A stretch of 64,000 nucleotides of DNA from Pyrinomonadaceae bacterium (GCA_021228405.1 JAJQRF010000004.1:429080-493079); one strand, 5' to 3'; counted from the stretch's first letter, positions 32,446 to 42,050 are shown. A program made the numbers and translations. Notes: generated by a model from the sequence alone, not told the origin.

Positions 32446-32991
32446 CTATGCCTCACGCCATTGAATTTTTTCAATATCCATTTTCAAAGGTTCAACATCC
32501 AACGTTTTTTTCCGCCAGATTCTCGCGCTTGAAAATTCATAATCTTCCGCGTTTTCAACCAATCGGGCGCGAACGGGATTTTGATTTATGTAATTCACTT
32601 TTTGCATAAAAGTTTCTTCATTATTAATGGTAAAAGCATTCGGATGATGCTCGAATAATGAATGTTTGTAATTACGTGATTTGGTTTCCTGCCGAAGTTT
32701 CAGCAAAGAACTCGTAAAATTGTTTTCCTTTAGATAATCGATCACTCTTTTTGCCGTAATTCCGTTCGTATAGCGCAAAGTTTCCGAAATATTTTTTGAA
32801 CTATCGGTTATTAAATGAATATTATCGGGCATTATCACATAAGCAAATAACAGCAAGTTTGCCGAGTTTCTTGCTTCGTCGAGAGATTTGCAGACAATTT
32901 GTTTTATTTTCGATGTTTGAAAGACAGGTAATCTCTCTTTTGCGACCGAAGTTAAATAATAGCAAGGCGTATCTCTCGAAATCTTAATCAT
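32446..32991 (-). CDS. REP-associated tyrosine transposase (RAYT), Y1/IS200-like, first HUH His replaced by Asn
   Basis: This 181-residue protein starts at the ATG of MIKISRDTPCYYLTSVAKER; a longer frame upstream runs into REP sequence and is rejected. Family marks are SARIWR and NYINQNPVRARLVENAEDYEFSS near the C-terminus, where the Tyr-x-Asn-x-Asn-Pro block holds the probable catalytic tyrosine, and the metal-binding region VIMPDNIHLITD. In canonical relatives that region reads PNHVHLL; here the first His of the His-x-His pair is Asn. RAYTs cut and move REP hairpins as single strands. The last two codons and the stop lie inside the hairpin gaggc-tat-gcctc. Confidence 0.9.
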   Translation of the reverse strand: MIKISRDTPCYYLTSVAKERLPVFQTSKIKQIVCKSLDEARNSANLLLFAYVIMPDNIHLITDSSKNISETLRYTNGITAKRVIDYLKENNFTSSLLKLRQETKSRNYKHSLFEHHPNAFTINNEETFMQKVNYINQNPVRARLVENAEDYEFSSARIWRKKTLDVEPLKMDIEKIQWREA

Positions 32992-33039
32992 ATTTAACGG
33001 AAGATGAGGCACAGCCTCAATAAAATTTAGTGATCTTAA

Positions 33040-33540
33040 CGGAAAGGCAAAGCCTTTCCGCACATCAGGCGGCACAGCCGCGAAAAAACGTTTTGGTTTG
33101 ACTTGCGGCGGCTTTTATCTTAATGAAAAGATAAAAATTTTCCGCATATCAAACGTCAAAGCCGCGAAAAATTGATTTAGTTTGCCTTACGGCGGCTTTG
33201 ATCTTGATGAAAAGATAAAAATTTTCCGCACATCGGGCGGCAAAGCCGCGAAAAAAAGATTTGGTTTGTCTTACAGCGGGTTTTATCTTAATGAAAAGAT
33301 AAAAATTTTCCGCATATCAGGCGGCAAAACCGCAGAAAATTGATTTAGTTTGCCTTACGCAGGGTTTTATCTTGATGAAAAGACAAAAATTTTCCGCATA
33401 TCAGGCGGAAAAGCCGTAAAAAACCGTTTTAGTTTACCTTACGGCGGCTTTGATCTTGATGAAAAGACAAAGCCTTTCCACTTATCAGGCGGCAAAACCG
33501 CAGTAAACCGACTGGTTTGTTTTACAGCGGCTTTGCCGCC
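33040..33540 (-). repeat. 84-bp REP tandem array, right of RAYT gene, inverted sense
   Basis: ttccgca-type cores occur at 33057, 33141, 33225, 33309, 33393 and 33477, exactly 84 bp apart. Each unit contains caaagccgcg or ggcggcaaagccgc-type stems, plus gatttagtttgccttacggc and cttgatgaaaagataaaaat linkers. The sense is opposite to that of the left array, and the unit is 21 bp longer. Confidence 0.88.
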
Positions 33541-33627
33541 TGATGTGCGGTGAGTCTCCGACTCACCGTTCAGTTCTCCCGAAATTCTTTGAGGCTATGC
33601 CTCAGCTTTTAATTTTAATAATCTAAA

Positions 33628-33996
33628 CTATTGTTCGGACGGCTCTCCCTTTTTGTTCTTCCGCGTCAAACCTGATTTTCGTTCGGATTTGCGGACATAG
33701 CCCAATGACTCATAAAGTGCGCTGTCGTCGCCGAAATCATCGTCGTCAACGACACCGTTCTTTATTTTATCGCACATCTTCATAGTTATTTTATCTTCAA
33801 ATTCTATTTTCGCTTCGGCGGCTTTTTTCTCGTCGTCGATTCGTTCCAGATCGGCACGCGGAGCCTCGCTTTTGGCAATTTGCGCTTCAAACTCAGCTAA
33901 CGTTATTCTGCCGAAAGTTTTGTCGGGAGCAAGATTTCTCAAAGCCTGTTGATATTGTTTGTATTTCTTCTGTCTGTCTTTTGCAGTTTTCGCCAT
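33628..33996 (-). CDS. Small charged protein of unknown function
   Basis: This 122-residue protein starts at MAKTAKDRQKKYK, with AGGAG upstream; a longer upstream start is less likely. It is very hydrophilic, with a basic N-terminus, a helical middle (FGRITLAEFEAQIAKSEAPR; KAAEAKIEFEDKI), an acidic patch (GVVDDDDFGDDSALY) and a Lys-rich tail (ERKSGLTRKNKKGE). No zinc, nucleotide or membrane motif is present. It could be a nucleic-acid- or ribosome-associated small protein, but that is only composition-based. It begins the minus-strand side just right of the REP block. Confidence 0.65.
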   Translation of the reverse strand: MAKTAKDRQKKYKQYQQALRNLAPDKTFGRITLAEFEAQIAKSEAPRADLERIDDEKKAAEAKIEFEDKITMKMCDKIKNGVVDDDDFGDDSALYESLGYVRKSERKSGLTRKNKKGEPSEQ

Positions 33997-34234
33997 TATA
34001 TTTTCTCCTGTGTGTTTCTGCGATGGTTTTGACTGAATGAAAAGATGTCTTTGCATAAAGTCGCAAAGATTATTAATCCACTGCGAAACGGGAGAAAAAA
34101 CGTTACGCAGAAACTGAAAAACCGTTGCAATGAATTAATGAAAATAATTTTTAATCGAAAATATATTTTTGTCAATGACTTTCTTTTAGAAATAAAAAAC
34201 ATTAATGGATTTTAGTTGAAAAAACTTAAATTAT

Positions 34235-34444
34235 GTCTTTGTAATTGTCGATTCGGTCTTTGGGAAAGGGTTTCCCGGCTTGGGAAAGTTTTTCCCTGCC
34301 TTTGGAAAATCTTACCCGGGCTTTGGTTTAAAATTTCTAAGCTTTGGAAAAATTTACCCGGGCTTTGGAATCTTTGAACCAATGCCTGGGTAAACAAATT
34401 CAGGCTTTGGATTTTGTTTTCCAAAGCCTGAATTTGCAGTGCCA
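34235..34444. repeat. 21-bp tandem array C, ten units, with small hairpins
   Basis: Ten 21-bp units start at 34235; the clearest run from 34256 (gtctttgggaaagggtttccc, ggcttgggaaagtttttccct, gcctttggaaaatcttacccg and so on). Several contain a gggaaa/tttccc-type dyad. Sequence differs completely from arrays A, B and D but the period is the same. It lies between the small charged protein (with 180 bp of plain AT-rich DNA before it) and the HAD gene's end at 34532. Confidence 0.88.
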
Positions 34445-34531
34445 ATCTTATGTTTTTGGTTTTCGCCTTTAAGTTTTATCTGTCCGGCATCGAGTTTATG
34501 ATTTCTATCGTCTTAATGCGACAGTTCGGCT

Positions 34532-35224
34532 TTATTGTGTTTGAATCCAATCGCGTAATTTGCCGATATTCTCTAATGTAGTGAATATCTTGCCTTGTAA
34601 TTCTTCGGCGGAAACGGCTTCGTGGAACCATTCGCTTTCGTAGGGGATGAAGACGGCTTTTGCGCCGATCTCGATGACGGGAAGGATGTCCGAACGAAGG
34701 CTGTTTCCGACCATTACGAATTCGTTTTTGGAGAGATCGTGTCTTTTGAGAATGTTCTCGTAGGTTTCGGGCACTTTTCGCGGGACGATTTCGAGCGCGT
34801 CGAAGTATTCGCCCAAACCCGAACGGGCGAGTTTTGTTTCCTGGTCTAAGAGGTCGCCTTTCGTGATGCAGATCAGGCGGTATTCGGCTGATAATGATTT
34901 GATCGTGTCTTCAACGCCGTCTAAAACCTCGATCGGCGAGGCGAGCATATCTTTGGCAAAGGCGATGATGTCTTTTATCTTATCGCCCGTGATGCGTCCT
35001 TCGGTAAGCTCGCAGGCGGTTTCGATCATCGAAAGCGTAAAGCCTTTCACGCCGTAGCCGAAGTGTTTGATGTTCTTCGTTTCGGTCGCGTCGAGGTGGC
35101 GTTCGATGTAAATCTTGTCGTGAAACCCGCTCAAAAGGGCGGTAAATTTGTCCTTCGTGGAAAGAAAGATGCGCTCGTTGTGCCAGAGCGTATCGTCTGC
35201 GTCGAATGCGATGGTCGTTATCAT
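34532..35224 (-). CDS. HAD-superfamily hydrolase (phosphatase-like)
   Basis: This 230-residue protein has motif I FDADDTLWHNE at residues 7-17 (nucleophile Asp8), motif II LICITKGD near 120, the motif III Lys in PRKVPETYENIL, and motif IV VMVGNSLRSDILPVIEIGA. The cap domain is alpha-helical, as in the YjjG/haloacid dehalogenase-like C1 subgroup. It probably dephosphorylates a small metabolite or nucleotide; substrate unknown. Its ATG overlaps the stop of the upstream Uma2-type gene by four bases (ATGA), so they are coupled. Confidence 0.9.
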   Translation of the reverse strand: MITTIAFDADDTLWHNERIFLSTKDKFTALLSGFHDKIYIERHLDATETKNIKHFGYGVKGFTLSMIETACELTEGRITGDKIKDIIAFAKDMLASPIEVLDGVEDTIKSLSAEYRLICITKGDLLDQETKLARSGLGEYFDALEIVPRKVPETYENILKRHDLSKNEFVMVGNSLRSDILPVIEIGAKAVFIPYESEWFHEAVSAEELQGKIFTTLENIGKLRDWIQTQ

Positions 35225-35844
35225 CTGTAATTTTCGGGGTTAAATGGAAATCTTTCAGGTTCACGCGGCGAAAATTCGATGTTCTCGTAAATATCCGCGA
35301 CGGATAATTCACAATCCAGCGAACTCAAGTAAAGTTTATCGGACAATGAATTGAATTCACGATGAAGCCAGGCGTTTTCATCTTGTTTTGTAAATAAAAC
35401 AACGTGCGGGCGGTCTTGGGCGACGAGCAAATATTCGGTAAAGCTTTCAATTGATTTGTAATAAGTGAACTTATCGCCTAAATCGAAACTTTCAGTCGAA
35501 GGAGAAAGAACTTCAACGATCAAATTCGGATTGGTCAATACTTCCAAGCCGTAGAAATCTTCAAATATCGGCTGACCGCAAACTGCCGAAAGGTCGGGAT
35601 AGCGGTAGGGCTTATAGATTGGAACTTTGACACGAAGATTGGCACCGTAAACCCGACAACTGCGCTTACGCAAAGCATTTTTTAAGGCAGAAGCAAGGTT
35701 TATCGAAATTTCTTCGTGATTAGGTGAAGCACCCGCCATTGACCAGACGTTTCCCTCGAAATATTCCAGGCGTTCTTCCGAAGACTTTTCGAGTTCGGCG
35801 TATTCTTCCAAGGTGTAATCATTTTTTACGGCAAGATTTCGCAT
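35221..35844 (-). CDS. Uma2-family restriction-endonuclease-fold protein (DUF820)
   Basis: I start at the ATG of MRNLAVKNDYTLEEYAELEK (207 residues); an earlier start is possible. The family pattern is clear: ERLEYFEGNVWSMAGASPNH, then LRVKVPIYKPYRYPDLSAVCG with the metal-ligand Asp, and NLIVEVLSPSTESFDLGDKF with the E-V-L-S/K core. These proteins have the PD-(D/E)XK fold and are abundant in cyanobacteria and acidobacteria, but no activity is established. It precedes the HAD gene with a four-base overlap and follows aconitase by about 60 bases. Confidence 0.88.
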   Translation of the reverse strand: MRNLAVKNDYTLEEYAELEKSSEERLEYFEGNVWSMAGASPNHEEISINLASALKNALRKRSCRVYGANLRVKVPIYKPYRYPDLSAVCGQPIFEDFYGLEVLTNPNLIVEVLSPSTESFDLGDKFTYYKSIESFTEYLLVAQDRPHVVLFTKQDENAWLHREFNSLSDKLYLSSLDCELSVADIYENIEFSPREPERFPFNPENYR

Positions 35845-35903
35845 AGCATTTGAAATATAATTCAAAAAATCGGGCGAGTGCAAGACTCGCCCTGATTCAT
35901 TAA

Positions 35904-38777
35904 TTATTGATTCAACAATTGACGCAGAACATACGGTAGGATTCCGCCGCCTTTGTAGTATTCGACCTCGATCGGCGTGTCGATCCGGAGCGTTAATGAA
36001 ACGTCTTCGCTCGAACCGTCGGCGCGGTTGATCTTCAAAGTCACGTCCTGACGCGGTTTGACATCGCCGTTTTCCAATCCGACGAGATCGAAGGTTTCCG
36101 TGCCGTCGAGATTCAGGGTTTGTGCGTTTTGTCCATCCTTGAACTGCAACGGCAGAACGCCCATCCCGACGAGATTCGAGCGGTGAATGCGCTCGAACGA
36201 TTGGACGATGACGGCTTTCACGCCCATCAGGTTAGTGCCCTTCGCCGCCCAGTCGCGTGAACTTCCCGTTCCGTATTCCTGACCGCCGAAAATCACGGTC
36301 GGAACGTTTTCCGATTTGTATTTCATCGCGGCATCGTAGATCGTCGTGTCTTCACCGCCCGGCTGATGTTTCGTGAAACCGCCTTCGACGGGCGCAACCA
36401 TCAGGTTTTTGATGCGGACGTTGGCAAACGTTCCGCGAAGCATCACGCGGTCGTTTCCGCGCCGCGAACCGTAAGAGTTAAAGTCTTCGACGGGAACGCC
36501 CAACTCTTGCAGGTAAAGTCCGGCGGGCGAACTCGGTTTGATCGCGCCGGCGGGCGAGATATGATCGGTCGTCACCGAATCGCCGAAGATCGCCAACGCG
36601 CGCGCGCCTTTAATATCCGAGAAACTGCCCGTTTCCATCGAAAAATCTTCAAAGAACGGCGGTTCCTGAATGTAGGTCGAAGCCCTGTCCCATTCGTAAA
36701 CCTGCCCGACCGTCGAAGGAATCGAGTTCCAGAGCGGATTCTGTTCGGCAAATTCGCTGTAAAGCCGCTTGTATGTTTCGGGATCGAACGCCGCTTGCAG
36801 AACTTCCCTGACTTCATCGAGCGAAGCCCAGATGTCTTTCAGGAAAACGTCATTTCCTTCCGAGTCTTGTCCGATGGGATGCAGGTAAACGTCCTTGATG
36901 ACCGTTCCCGCGAGCGCGTATGCAACGACAAGCGGCGGCGACATCAGGAAATTCGCCTTGATATTCTGATGAACGCGCGCCTCAAAGTTGCGGTTGCCCG
37001 ACAAAACCGAAGCCGCGATGAGATCGTTTTCGACAATCGCTTCTTCGATGCCCGGATCGAGCGGTCCCGAATTGCCGATGCAGGTTGTGCATCCGTAACC
37101 GACGAGATTAAAGCCGACTTGATTGAGATATTCTTGCAAACCCGTTTTGTTCAGATATTCCGTGACGACACGCGACCCTGGCGCGAGCGAAGTCTTGACA
37201 TATGGAGGAACCTTCAAGCCTTTTTCGACCGCTTTTTTCGCGACGATTCCCGCCGCCAGCATCACCGCCGGATTAGATGTGTTCGTGCAGGACGTGATCG
37301 CCGCGATGAGCACGTCGCCGTTGCCGATCGAGGTCGTCTGCGTCGGCGTTTCTTCGTCCAGACCTTCGACGCGGTCGGGTGTCGGGCGATTGTTCATCAT
37401 CTCCGTTTCGGTCAGAACGCTCGTATTTTTCTGGCTGACATCGCCGATAACGGGAAGCGGGATCGATTTCGGAGCCTGTTCGCCGCCGCCCGTCACATTA
37501 CTGGAATGTTTCACGCCCATCGTGACCATAAAGCGTTTTTCCAATTCTTCCTTGTTTTTCCCGTATCCGCCGTCGCCGACCGATTGACCGAATAATTCGA
37601 TGAATCTATCGTCGAGATTGGAAAGTTCGATTCTGTCCTGCGGGCGTTTCGGACCTGCCACGGCGGGCGTGATCGTCGCCAAATCCAAATCCAAAACGGT
37701 CGTGAAATCGACTTCGCCCGCACCTGGAATGCCGAACATTCCCTGCGCCTCGTAGTAATTTTTGATGGTTTCGATCTGTGCCTCGTCGCGTCCCGTCGCG
37801 CGGAAATAATCGAGCGTTTTTTCGTCCGTTCCGAAAAATCCCATCGTCGCGCCGTATTCGGGAGCCATATTTGCGATCGTCGCGCGGTCGGTCGCGTGAA
37901 GCGATGCCGCGCCTTCGCCGAAAAATTCGACGAATTTGCCGACGACCTTCGCTTTACGGAGCATTTCCGTGACGCGCAAAACCAGATCGGTCGCGGTCGC
38001 GCCCTGCGGCAAGCTTCCCGTCAGGTTTACACCGACGACATCGGGCGTTAAGAAATAAACGGGCTGTCCGAGCATTCCCGCCTCGGCTTCGATTCCGCCA
38101 ACGCCCCACGCGACAATACCGAGCCCGTTAATCATCGTCGTGTGCGAATCCGTTCCGACGAGTGAATCGGGATAATAAACACCGTCTTTTTCAAACACGC
38201 CTTTCGCGAGATATTCGAGATTGACCTGATGCACGATACCGATTCCCGGCGGCACCACGCCGAATCCGTTAAAGGCTTGCGTTCCCCATTTCAGGAATTT
38301 GTAACGCTGTTCATTGCGCTTGAATTCGGTTTCCATATTGCGCTGATAAGCGGTTTCGCTTCCCGCATAATCGACCTGCACCGAGTGGTCGATCACCAGA
38401 TCGACGGGCACGAGCGGTTCGATCACGCCCACATCTTTGCCCAAACGCTCGACCGCCGAACGCATCGCCGCGAGATCGACGAGAAGCGGAACGCCCGTAA
38501 AATCCTGCAAGATCACGCGTGCCACGACGAACGGGATTTCGTCCGTTCTTTCGGCGGTCGCGCCCCAACTTGCAAGTTGTCTGACGGCTTCTTCGGAAAC
38601 CTTTTTGCCGTTGTCGAAATTACGCAGAACCGATTCGAGCACGACGCGAATCGAGATCGGAAGGCGTGAAATATTGCCGATGCCTTCCTTTTCCAATTGC
38701 GGAAGCGAATAAAAAACGCCGTCCTTGCCGTCGCCTGTTTTAAATGTCTGCCGTGTATTAAAAAGATTATGTGTCAT
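35904..38777 (-). CDS. acnA: Aconitate hydratase
   Basis: This 957-residue AcnA/IRP-type aconitase converts citrate to isocitrate in the TCA cycle. The three cluster cysteines are seen in [12 protein letters not shown] (about residue 492) and [15 protein letters not shown] (about 559). The C-terminal swivel domain includes [18 protein letters not shown] and [19 protein letters not shown]. An insertion-like Thr/Gly-rich segment near 445-480 ([13 protein letters not shown]) makes it slightly longer than usual. It is transcribed leftwards into Uma2 and HAD genes. Its 320-bp upstream region is shared with the divergent peroxidase-like gene. No iron-responsive element-like hairpin was recognised. 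Confidence 0.97.
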   Translation of the reverse strand: MTHNLFNTRQTFKTGDGKDGVFYSLPQLEKEGIGNISRLPISIRVVLESVLRNFDNGKKVSEEAVRQLASWGATAERTDEIPFVVARVILQDFTGVPLLVDLAAMRSAVERLGKDVGVIEPLVPVDLVIDHSVQVDYAGSETAYQRNMETEFKRNEQRYKFLKWGTQAFNGFGVVPPGIGIVHQVNLEYLAKGVFEKDGVYYPDSLVGTDSHTTMINGLGIVAWGVGGIEAEAGMLGQPVYFLTPDVVGVNLTGSLPQGATATDLVLRVTEMLRKAKVVGKFVEFFGEGAASLHATDRATIANMAPEYGATMGFFGTDEKTLDYFRATGRDEAQIETIKNYYEAQGMFGIPGAGEVDFTTVLDLDLATITPAVAGPKRPQDRIELSNLDDRFIELFGQSVGDGGYGKNKEELEKRFMVTMGVKHSSNVTGGGEQAPKSIPLPVIGDVSQKNTSVLTETEMMNNRPTPDRVEGLDEETPTQTTSIGNGDVLIAAITSCTNTSNPAVMLAAGIVAKKAVEKGLKVPPYVKTSLAPGSRVVTEYLNKTGLQEYLNQVGFNLVGYGCTTCIGNSGPLDPGIEEAIVENDLIAASVLSGNRNFEARVHQNIKANFLMSPPLVVAYALAGTVIKDVYLHPIGQDSEGNDVFLKDIWASLDEVREVLQAAFDPETYKRLYSEFAEQNPLWNSIPSTVGQVYEWDRASTYIQEPPFFEDFSMETGSFSDIKGARALAIFGDSVTTDHISPAGAIKPSSPAGLYLQELGVPVEDFNSYGSRRGNDRVMLRGTFANVRIKNLMVAPVEGGFTKHQPGGEDTTIYDAAMKYKSENVPTVIFGGQEYGTGSSRDWAAKGTNLMGVKAVIVQSFERIHRSNLVGMGVLPLQFKDGQNAQTLNLDGTETFDLVGLENGDVKPRQDVTLKINRADGSSEDVSLTLRIDTPIEVEYYKGGGILPYVLRQLLNQ

Positions 38778-39097
38778 AATATTTTGGATGTCTGATATGT
38801 TAGAAAAACTGTTACGGAATCAAACTAATATTCTATTTTCAAGCAAAGCAAAACTCAAGCAATTACAGGTTTTAGTAATTTTTTTCATCTAGCCGGACGG
38901 TCAAATTTCCAAAACTAATAATTCGACTTTCGACAAACATTGTCATAAGTCACTTTCGTTCGAGATACGGAAACACGCGGCAAGTTATTTGATTATTTAC
39001 GGTTTCTTAAATATTATGTTTGTTTGAATTCAATTAAAATTCCCTTTCCATTGGCAATTTTCATCTCGGAAGAGTTAAAAACAATTCAGACATTTGT
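38778..39097. promoter_or_regulatory. Divergent intergenic region between acnA and the peroxidase-like gene
   Basis: About 320 AT-rich bases carry the promoters for both divergent genes. I see no tandem array, long palindrome or RNA gene. No promoter could be assigned with confidence, though ttatttgattatttacggtt...tattat-like boxes occur near 38985-39020. Confidence 0.45.
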
Positions 39098-41884
39098 ATG
39101 AGGAAATTAAAGTTTACGGCTATTTTTCTGTTCGCGCTTATTACGCTCGCAGGATTCGGAAATCGTTTGTTTACGCCGACTGTCAGCAGTCAAACGGGCG
39201 GACTTGCCGCACCGACGGGCTTTTCGGCAACCGATAATGCCTATAGCGGCAAGGTCGGTTTGCACTGGGATACGATTCGTGGTGCGACGACTTACCGAAT
39301 TTTTCGCAATACATCCAACAATTCGGCAACAGCGACGGACATCGGCACAACTCCCGCGAATTACTTTTTCGATTCGACCGCAGTTGCGGCACAAACTTAT
39401 TTTTACTGGGTAAAAGCGGAAAATGGGACGGCTTCGAGTGATTTCAGCACAGGCGACCAGGGAACAAGAGCCGTCGGCACAGCCGGAAACAACTTTTTCC
39501 CGCCTTTGGAACCGCCCGTCGCTCCGGCGGGAAATCCCGTCACGGCATCGAAAGCCTATCTCGGCAAAGCTCTTTTCTGGGACGAACAACTTTCTTCGAC
39601 CAAAACGATGGCTTGCGGAACCTGTCACCGTTCGGCAACGGGCGGCAGTGATCCGCGCACAATCATTAATGATACAAATTCCCGAAACCCCGGTTTCGAT
39701 AATACCTTTAACACCGACGACGACGTTTTCGGTTCGCCCGGCGTTCCTTTAAATAATGCCGACGGAAGCTATTCGTTATCGCCTTTGTTCGGTTTCAATC
39801 AGCAAGTTACGGGCAGAAAGGCTCCTTCATATTTGAATGCGGGTTATGCGAGAAACGGCATTTTCTGGGACGGACGCGCGACGGACGAATTCCGCGACCC
39901 GATCACGAACGCGGTTCTTCTGCCGAGCAATGCAGGTTTGGAAAGTCAGGTTTTAGGTCCGCCTTTGTCGCCCGCGGAAATGGCGCACGGCGGCAGAAAC
40001 TGGACGCAGGTGGCGGCGCGTGTCGCGGTTTCAAAACCGCTTGCATTGGCAAACAACATTCCGACCGCTTTGAACACCTGGATAAACGGTCGCACGTATC
40101 CCGAACTTTTTCAGGAAGTTTACGGAACGCCCGATGTCACGCCGTCACGCATTGCGATGGCAATCGCGACACACGAAAGAACGCTTTTTTCCGATCAGAC
40201 TCCTCTGGACAGATGGTCGATGGAAATCGAACCCTTGACGGTCGAAGAAGAACGCGGTCGTCAGGTTTACGAAACGTCGCTCTGCATCGGCTGTCACGCG
40301 GGTGCGCTTCTGGCGGATCATAATTTTCATAACATCGGCGTGCGCCCGACCTCGGAAGACATCGGACGCGCCGCCGTTACGAATGATTCGGGCGATCTCG
40401 GTCGCTTTAAGACTCCGAATTTGAGAAACGTTGCGCTTCGTGCGCCGTATATGCACAACGGAAAATTCAACACGCTTCTGGAAGTGGTCGAATTTTATCA
40501 TCGCGGCGGCGATTTCGACGCGCCGAACATCGACCGCAACCTGATCCGTCCGCTCGGTCTGACATCGCAGGAAAAATCCGATCTCGTCGCCTTTATGAGC
40601 CGACCGATGACCGACCCGCGTGTTGCCAACGAGCTTCCGCCGTTCGACCGTCCGAAACTTTATACTGAATCGGCATCCGTTCCGGTCATCAGCGGCACAG
40701 GTCGCGCCGGTGCGGGCGGAATCGTGCCGAAAGTAAAAGCCATCGAACCGCCTTTGGTCGGAAATCCGAGTTTTACGGTCGGCGTTTCGACTGCTCTGGG
40801 AAGTGCTTCGGCGGTTCTGGTCATTAACAGCACCGACCCCGGAATCGGCACGACGATTCCTGCAAGCGGTTCTTTTGCGCGGGTGCAAACGACCTTGCAA
40901 GGTTCGGGTTCGGGAAACGGTTTCGGTTCGGTCACGCTTCAGATTCCGAATAATCCCGCACTGGTCGGACAAACGTTTTTCGGTCGATGGTATGTGACCG
41001 ACGCGGCGGCGGCAAACGGATTTTCGGTTTCGCAGGTTTTCCAGTTCACCGTTTTCGGTCAAGCGGCGGCAAATAAAGCGCGGGTCGATTTTGACGGCGA
41101 CGGCAAAACGGATGTTTCGGTTTTCCGACCGTCTGACGGAACCTGGTATATCTCGAACAGTTCAAATAACAGCGTCGGAGTTTCTAATTTCGGGATTCCG
41201 ACCGATATTCCCGTTCCGGCAGATTTCGACGGCGACAACAAAACCGACGTTGCCGTTTTCCGCAACGGAAATTGGTATATTTTGGGAAGCACGGCAGGAT
41301 TTTCTTCGATCGCGTTCGGTTCGGCGGGCGATGTTCCGCAAGCCGGAGATTATGACGGCGACGGCAAAGCCGATGCGGCTGTTTTCCGCCCGTCAAACGG
41401 CGTTTGGTATATCTTGCGAAGCCGCGACGGATTTACCGCTTCCGCTTTCGGACAAAACGGTGACTCGCCTGTTTCGTCGGATTACGACGGCGACGGCAAA
41501 ACCGATCCGGCTGTTTTCCGCAACGGAAACTGGTATATTCTCGGTTCGACTTCCGGATTCAGAGCGATTAGTTTCGGTGTCGGCACGGATAAACCCGTGA
41601 TCGGCGATTACGACGGCGACCGCAAAGCCGATGTCTGCGTTTTCCGACCGTCAAACGGTTCGTGGTATTACCTGAGAAGCTCGGACAACAGTTTCGCGGG
41701 CGTTTCGTTCGGAATCTCGACCGACAGACCTGTGCCGGGCGATTATGACGGCGACGGCAAAGCTGATTTAGCGGTTTTTCGTTCGGGAAATTGGTATATT
41801 CTGCAAAGCTCGAACGGTGCGTTCCGTGCCCAGAGTTGGGGAATTTCGACCGATATTCCCGCGCCTTCGGTGGTCGTGCCTTAG
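39098..41884 (+). CDS. Secreted diheme cytochrome c peroxidase/MauG-like protein with Fn3 and FG-GAP repeats
   Basis: This 928-residue exported protein has a signal peptide (FTAIFLFALITLAGFGN). Residues about 35-125 form a fibronectin type III-like module (KVGLHWDTIRGATTYRIFRN). Residues 140-530 are a diheme peroxidase: heme sites MACGTCHRSA (173-177) and LCIGCHAGA (about 395-399), plus APYMHNGKFNTLLEVVEFYHRGG. From about residue 665 there are seven FG-GAP/VCBS-type units with the calcium loop DFDGDGKTDVSVFRPSDGTWY. The fusion of an oxidative enzyme to a repeat domain suggests cell-surface or matrix anchoring. A terminator follows at 41901. Confidence 0.92.
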   Translation: MRKLKFTAIFLFALITLAGFGNRLFTPTVSSQTGGLAAPTGFSATDNAYSGKVGLHWDTIRGATTYRIFRNTSNNSATATDIGTTPANYFFDSTAVAAQTYFYWVKAENGTASSDFSTGDQGTRAVGTAGNNFFPPLEPPVAPAGNPVTASKAYLGKALFWDEQLSSTKTMACGTCHRSATGGSDPRTIINDTNSRNPGFDNTFNTDDDVFGSPGVPLNNADGSYSLSPLFGFNQQVTGRKAPSYLNAGYARNGIFWDGRATDEFRDPITNAVLLPSNAGLESQVLGPPLSPAEMAHGGRNWTQVAARVAVSKPLALANNIPTALNTWINGRTYPELFQEVYGTPDVTPSRIAMAIATHERTLFSDQTPLDRWSMEIEPLTVEEERGRQVYETSLCIGCHAGALLADHNFHNIGVRPTSEDIGRAAVTNDSGDLGRFKTPNLRNVALRAPYMHNGKFNTLLEVVEFYHRGGDFDAPNIDRNLIRPLGLTSQEKSDLVAFMSRPMTDPRVANELPPFDRPKLYTESASVPVISGTGRAGAGGIVPKVKAIEPPLVGNPSFTVGVSTALGSASAVLVINSTDPGIGTTIPASGSFARVQTTLQGSGSGNGFGSVTLQIPNNPALVGQTFFGRWYVTDAAAANGFSVSQVFQFTVFGQAAANKARVDFDGDGKTDVSVFRPSDGTWYISNSSNNSVGVSNFGIPTDIPVPADFDGDNKTDVAVFRNGNWYILGSTAGFSSIAFGSAGDVPQAGDYDGDGKADAAVFRPSNGVWYILRSRDGFTASAFGQNGDSPVSSDYDGDGKTDPAVFRNGNWYILGSTSGFRAISFGVGTDKPVIGDYDGDRKADVCVFRPSNGSWYYLRSSDNSFAGVSFGISTDRPVPGDYDGDGKADLAVFRSGNWYILQSSNGAFRAQSWGISTDIPAPSVVVP

Positions 41885-41900
41885 GTCATTTTCAAAACCT

Positions 41901-41947
41901 AAAAGCAAGGAACTGCGGTCTGATCTACAGCGCAGTTCTTTGCTTTT
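41901..41947 (+). terminator. Rho-independent terminator
   Basis: aaaagcaaggaactgcg pairs with cgcagttctttgctttt around a short loop, with T-rich sequence after it. It lies 17 bases after the peroxidase-like gene. Confidence 0.85.
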
Positions 41948-42050
41948 AGTTTCCGTTAAATTAATTGAAAGACAAACTTTCAAGTTGTTAATTTAAAGGT
42001 TATAGTTAGTTCTAGTTTAGCTATGAACGACGGCGATAGTAGTATAAATA

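Larger units (their letters stand above)
32190..33605. mobile_element. RAYT-carrying REP element (apparent autonomous copy)
   Basis: The element comprises the plus-sense 63-bp REP array, hairpin gaggc-tat-gcctc (32442-32454), the RAYT gene, hairpin gaggc-aca-gcctc (33006-33018) and the minus-sense 84-bp REP array. A final plus-sense end (gcggctttgccgcctgatgt, ggtgagtc hairpin, gaggctatgcctc at 33591-33603) follows. The REP arrays face each other across the gene. Outer limits are approximate because units decay gradually. Confidence 0.75.

Noticed and set aside
31741..33540. CRISPR array
   Set aside because: Units repeat in tandem with no unique spacers between short repeats, hairpins are different within each unit, and no cas genes are present.
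36366..37595. A 409-codon plus-strand open frame opposite aconitase
   Set aside because: The minus-strand aconitase is unmistakable; the antisense product is Arg-rich and featureless.
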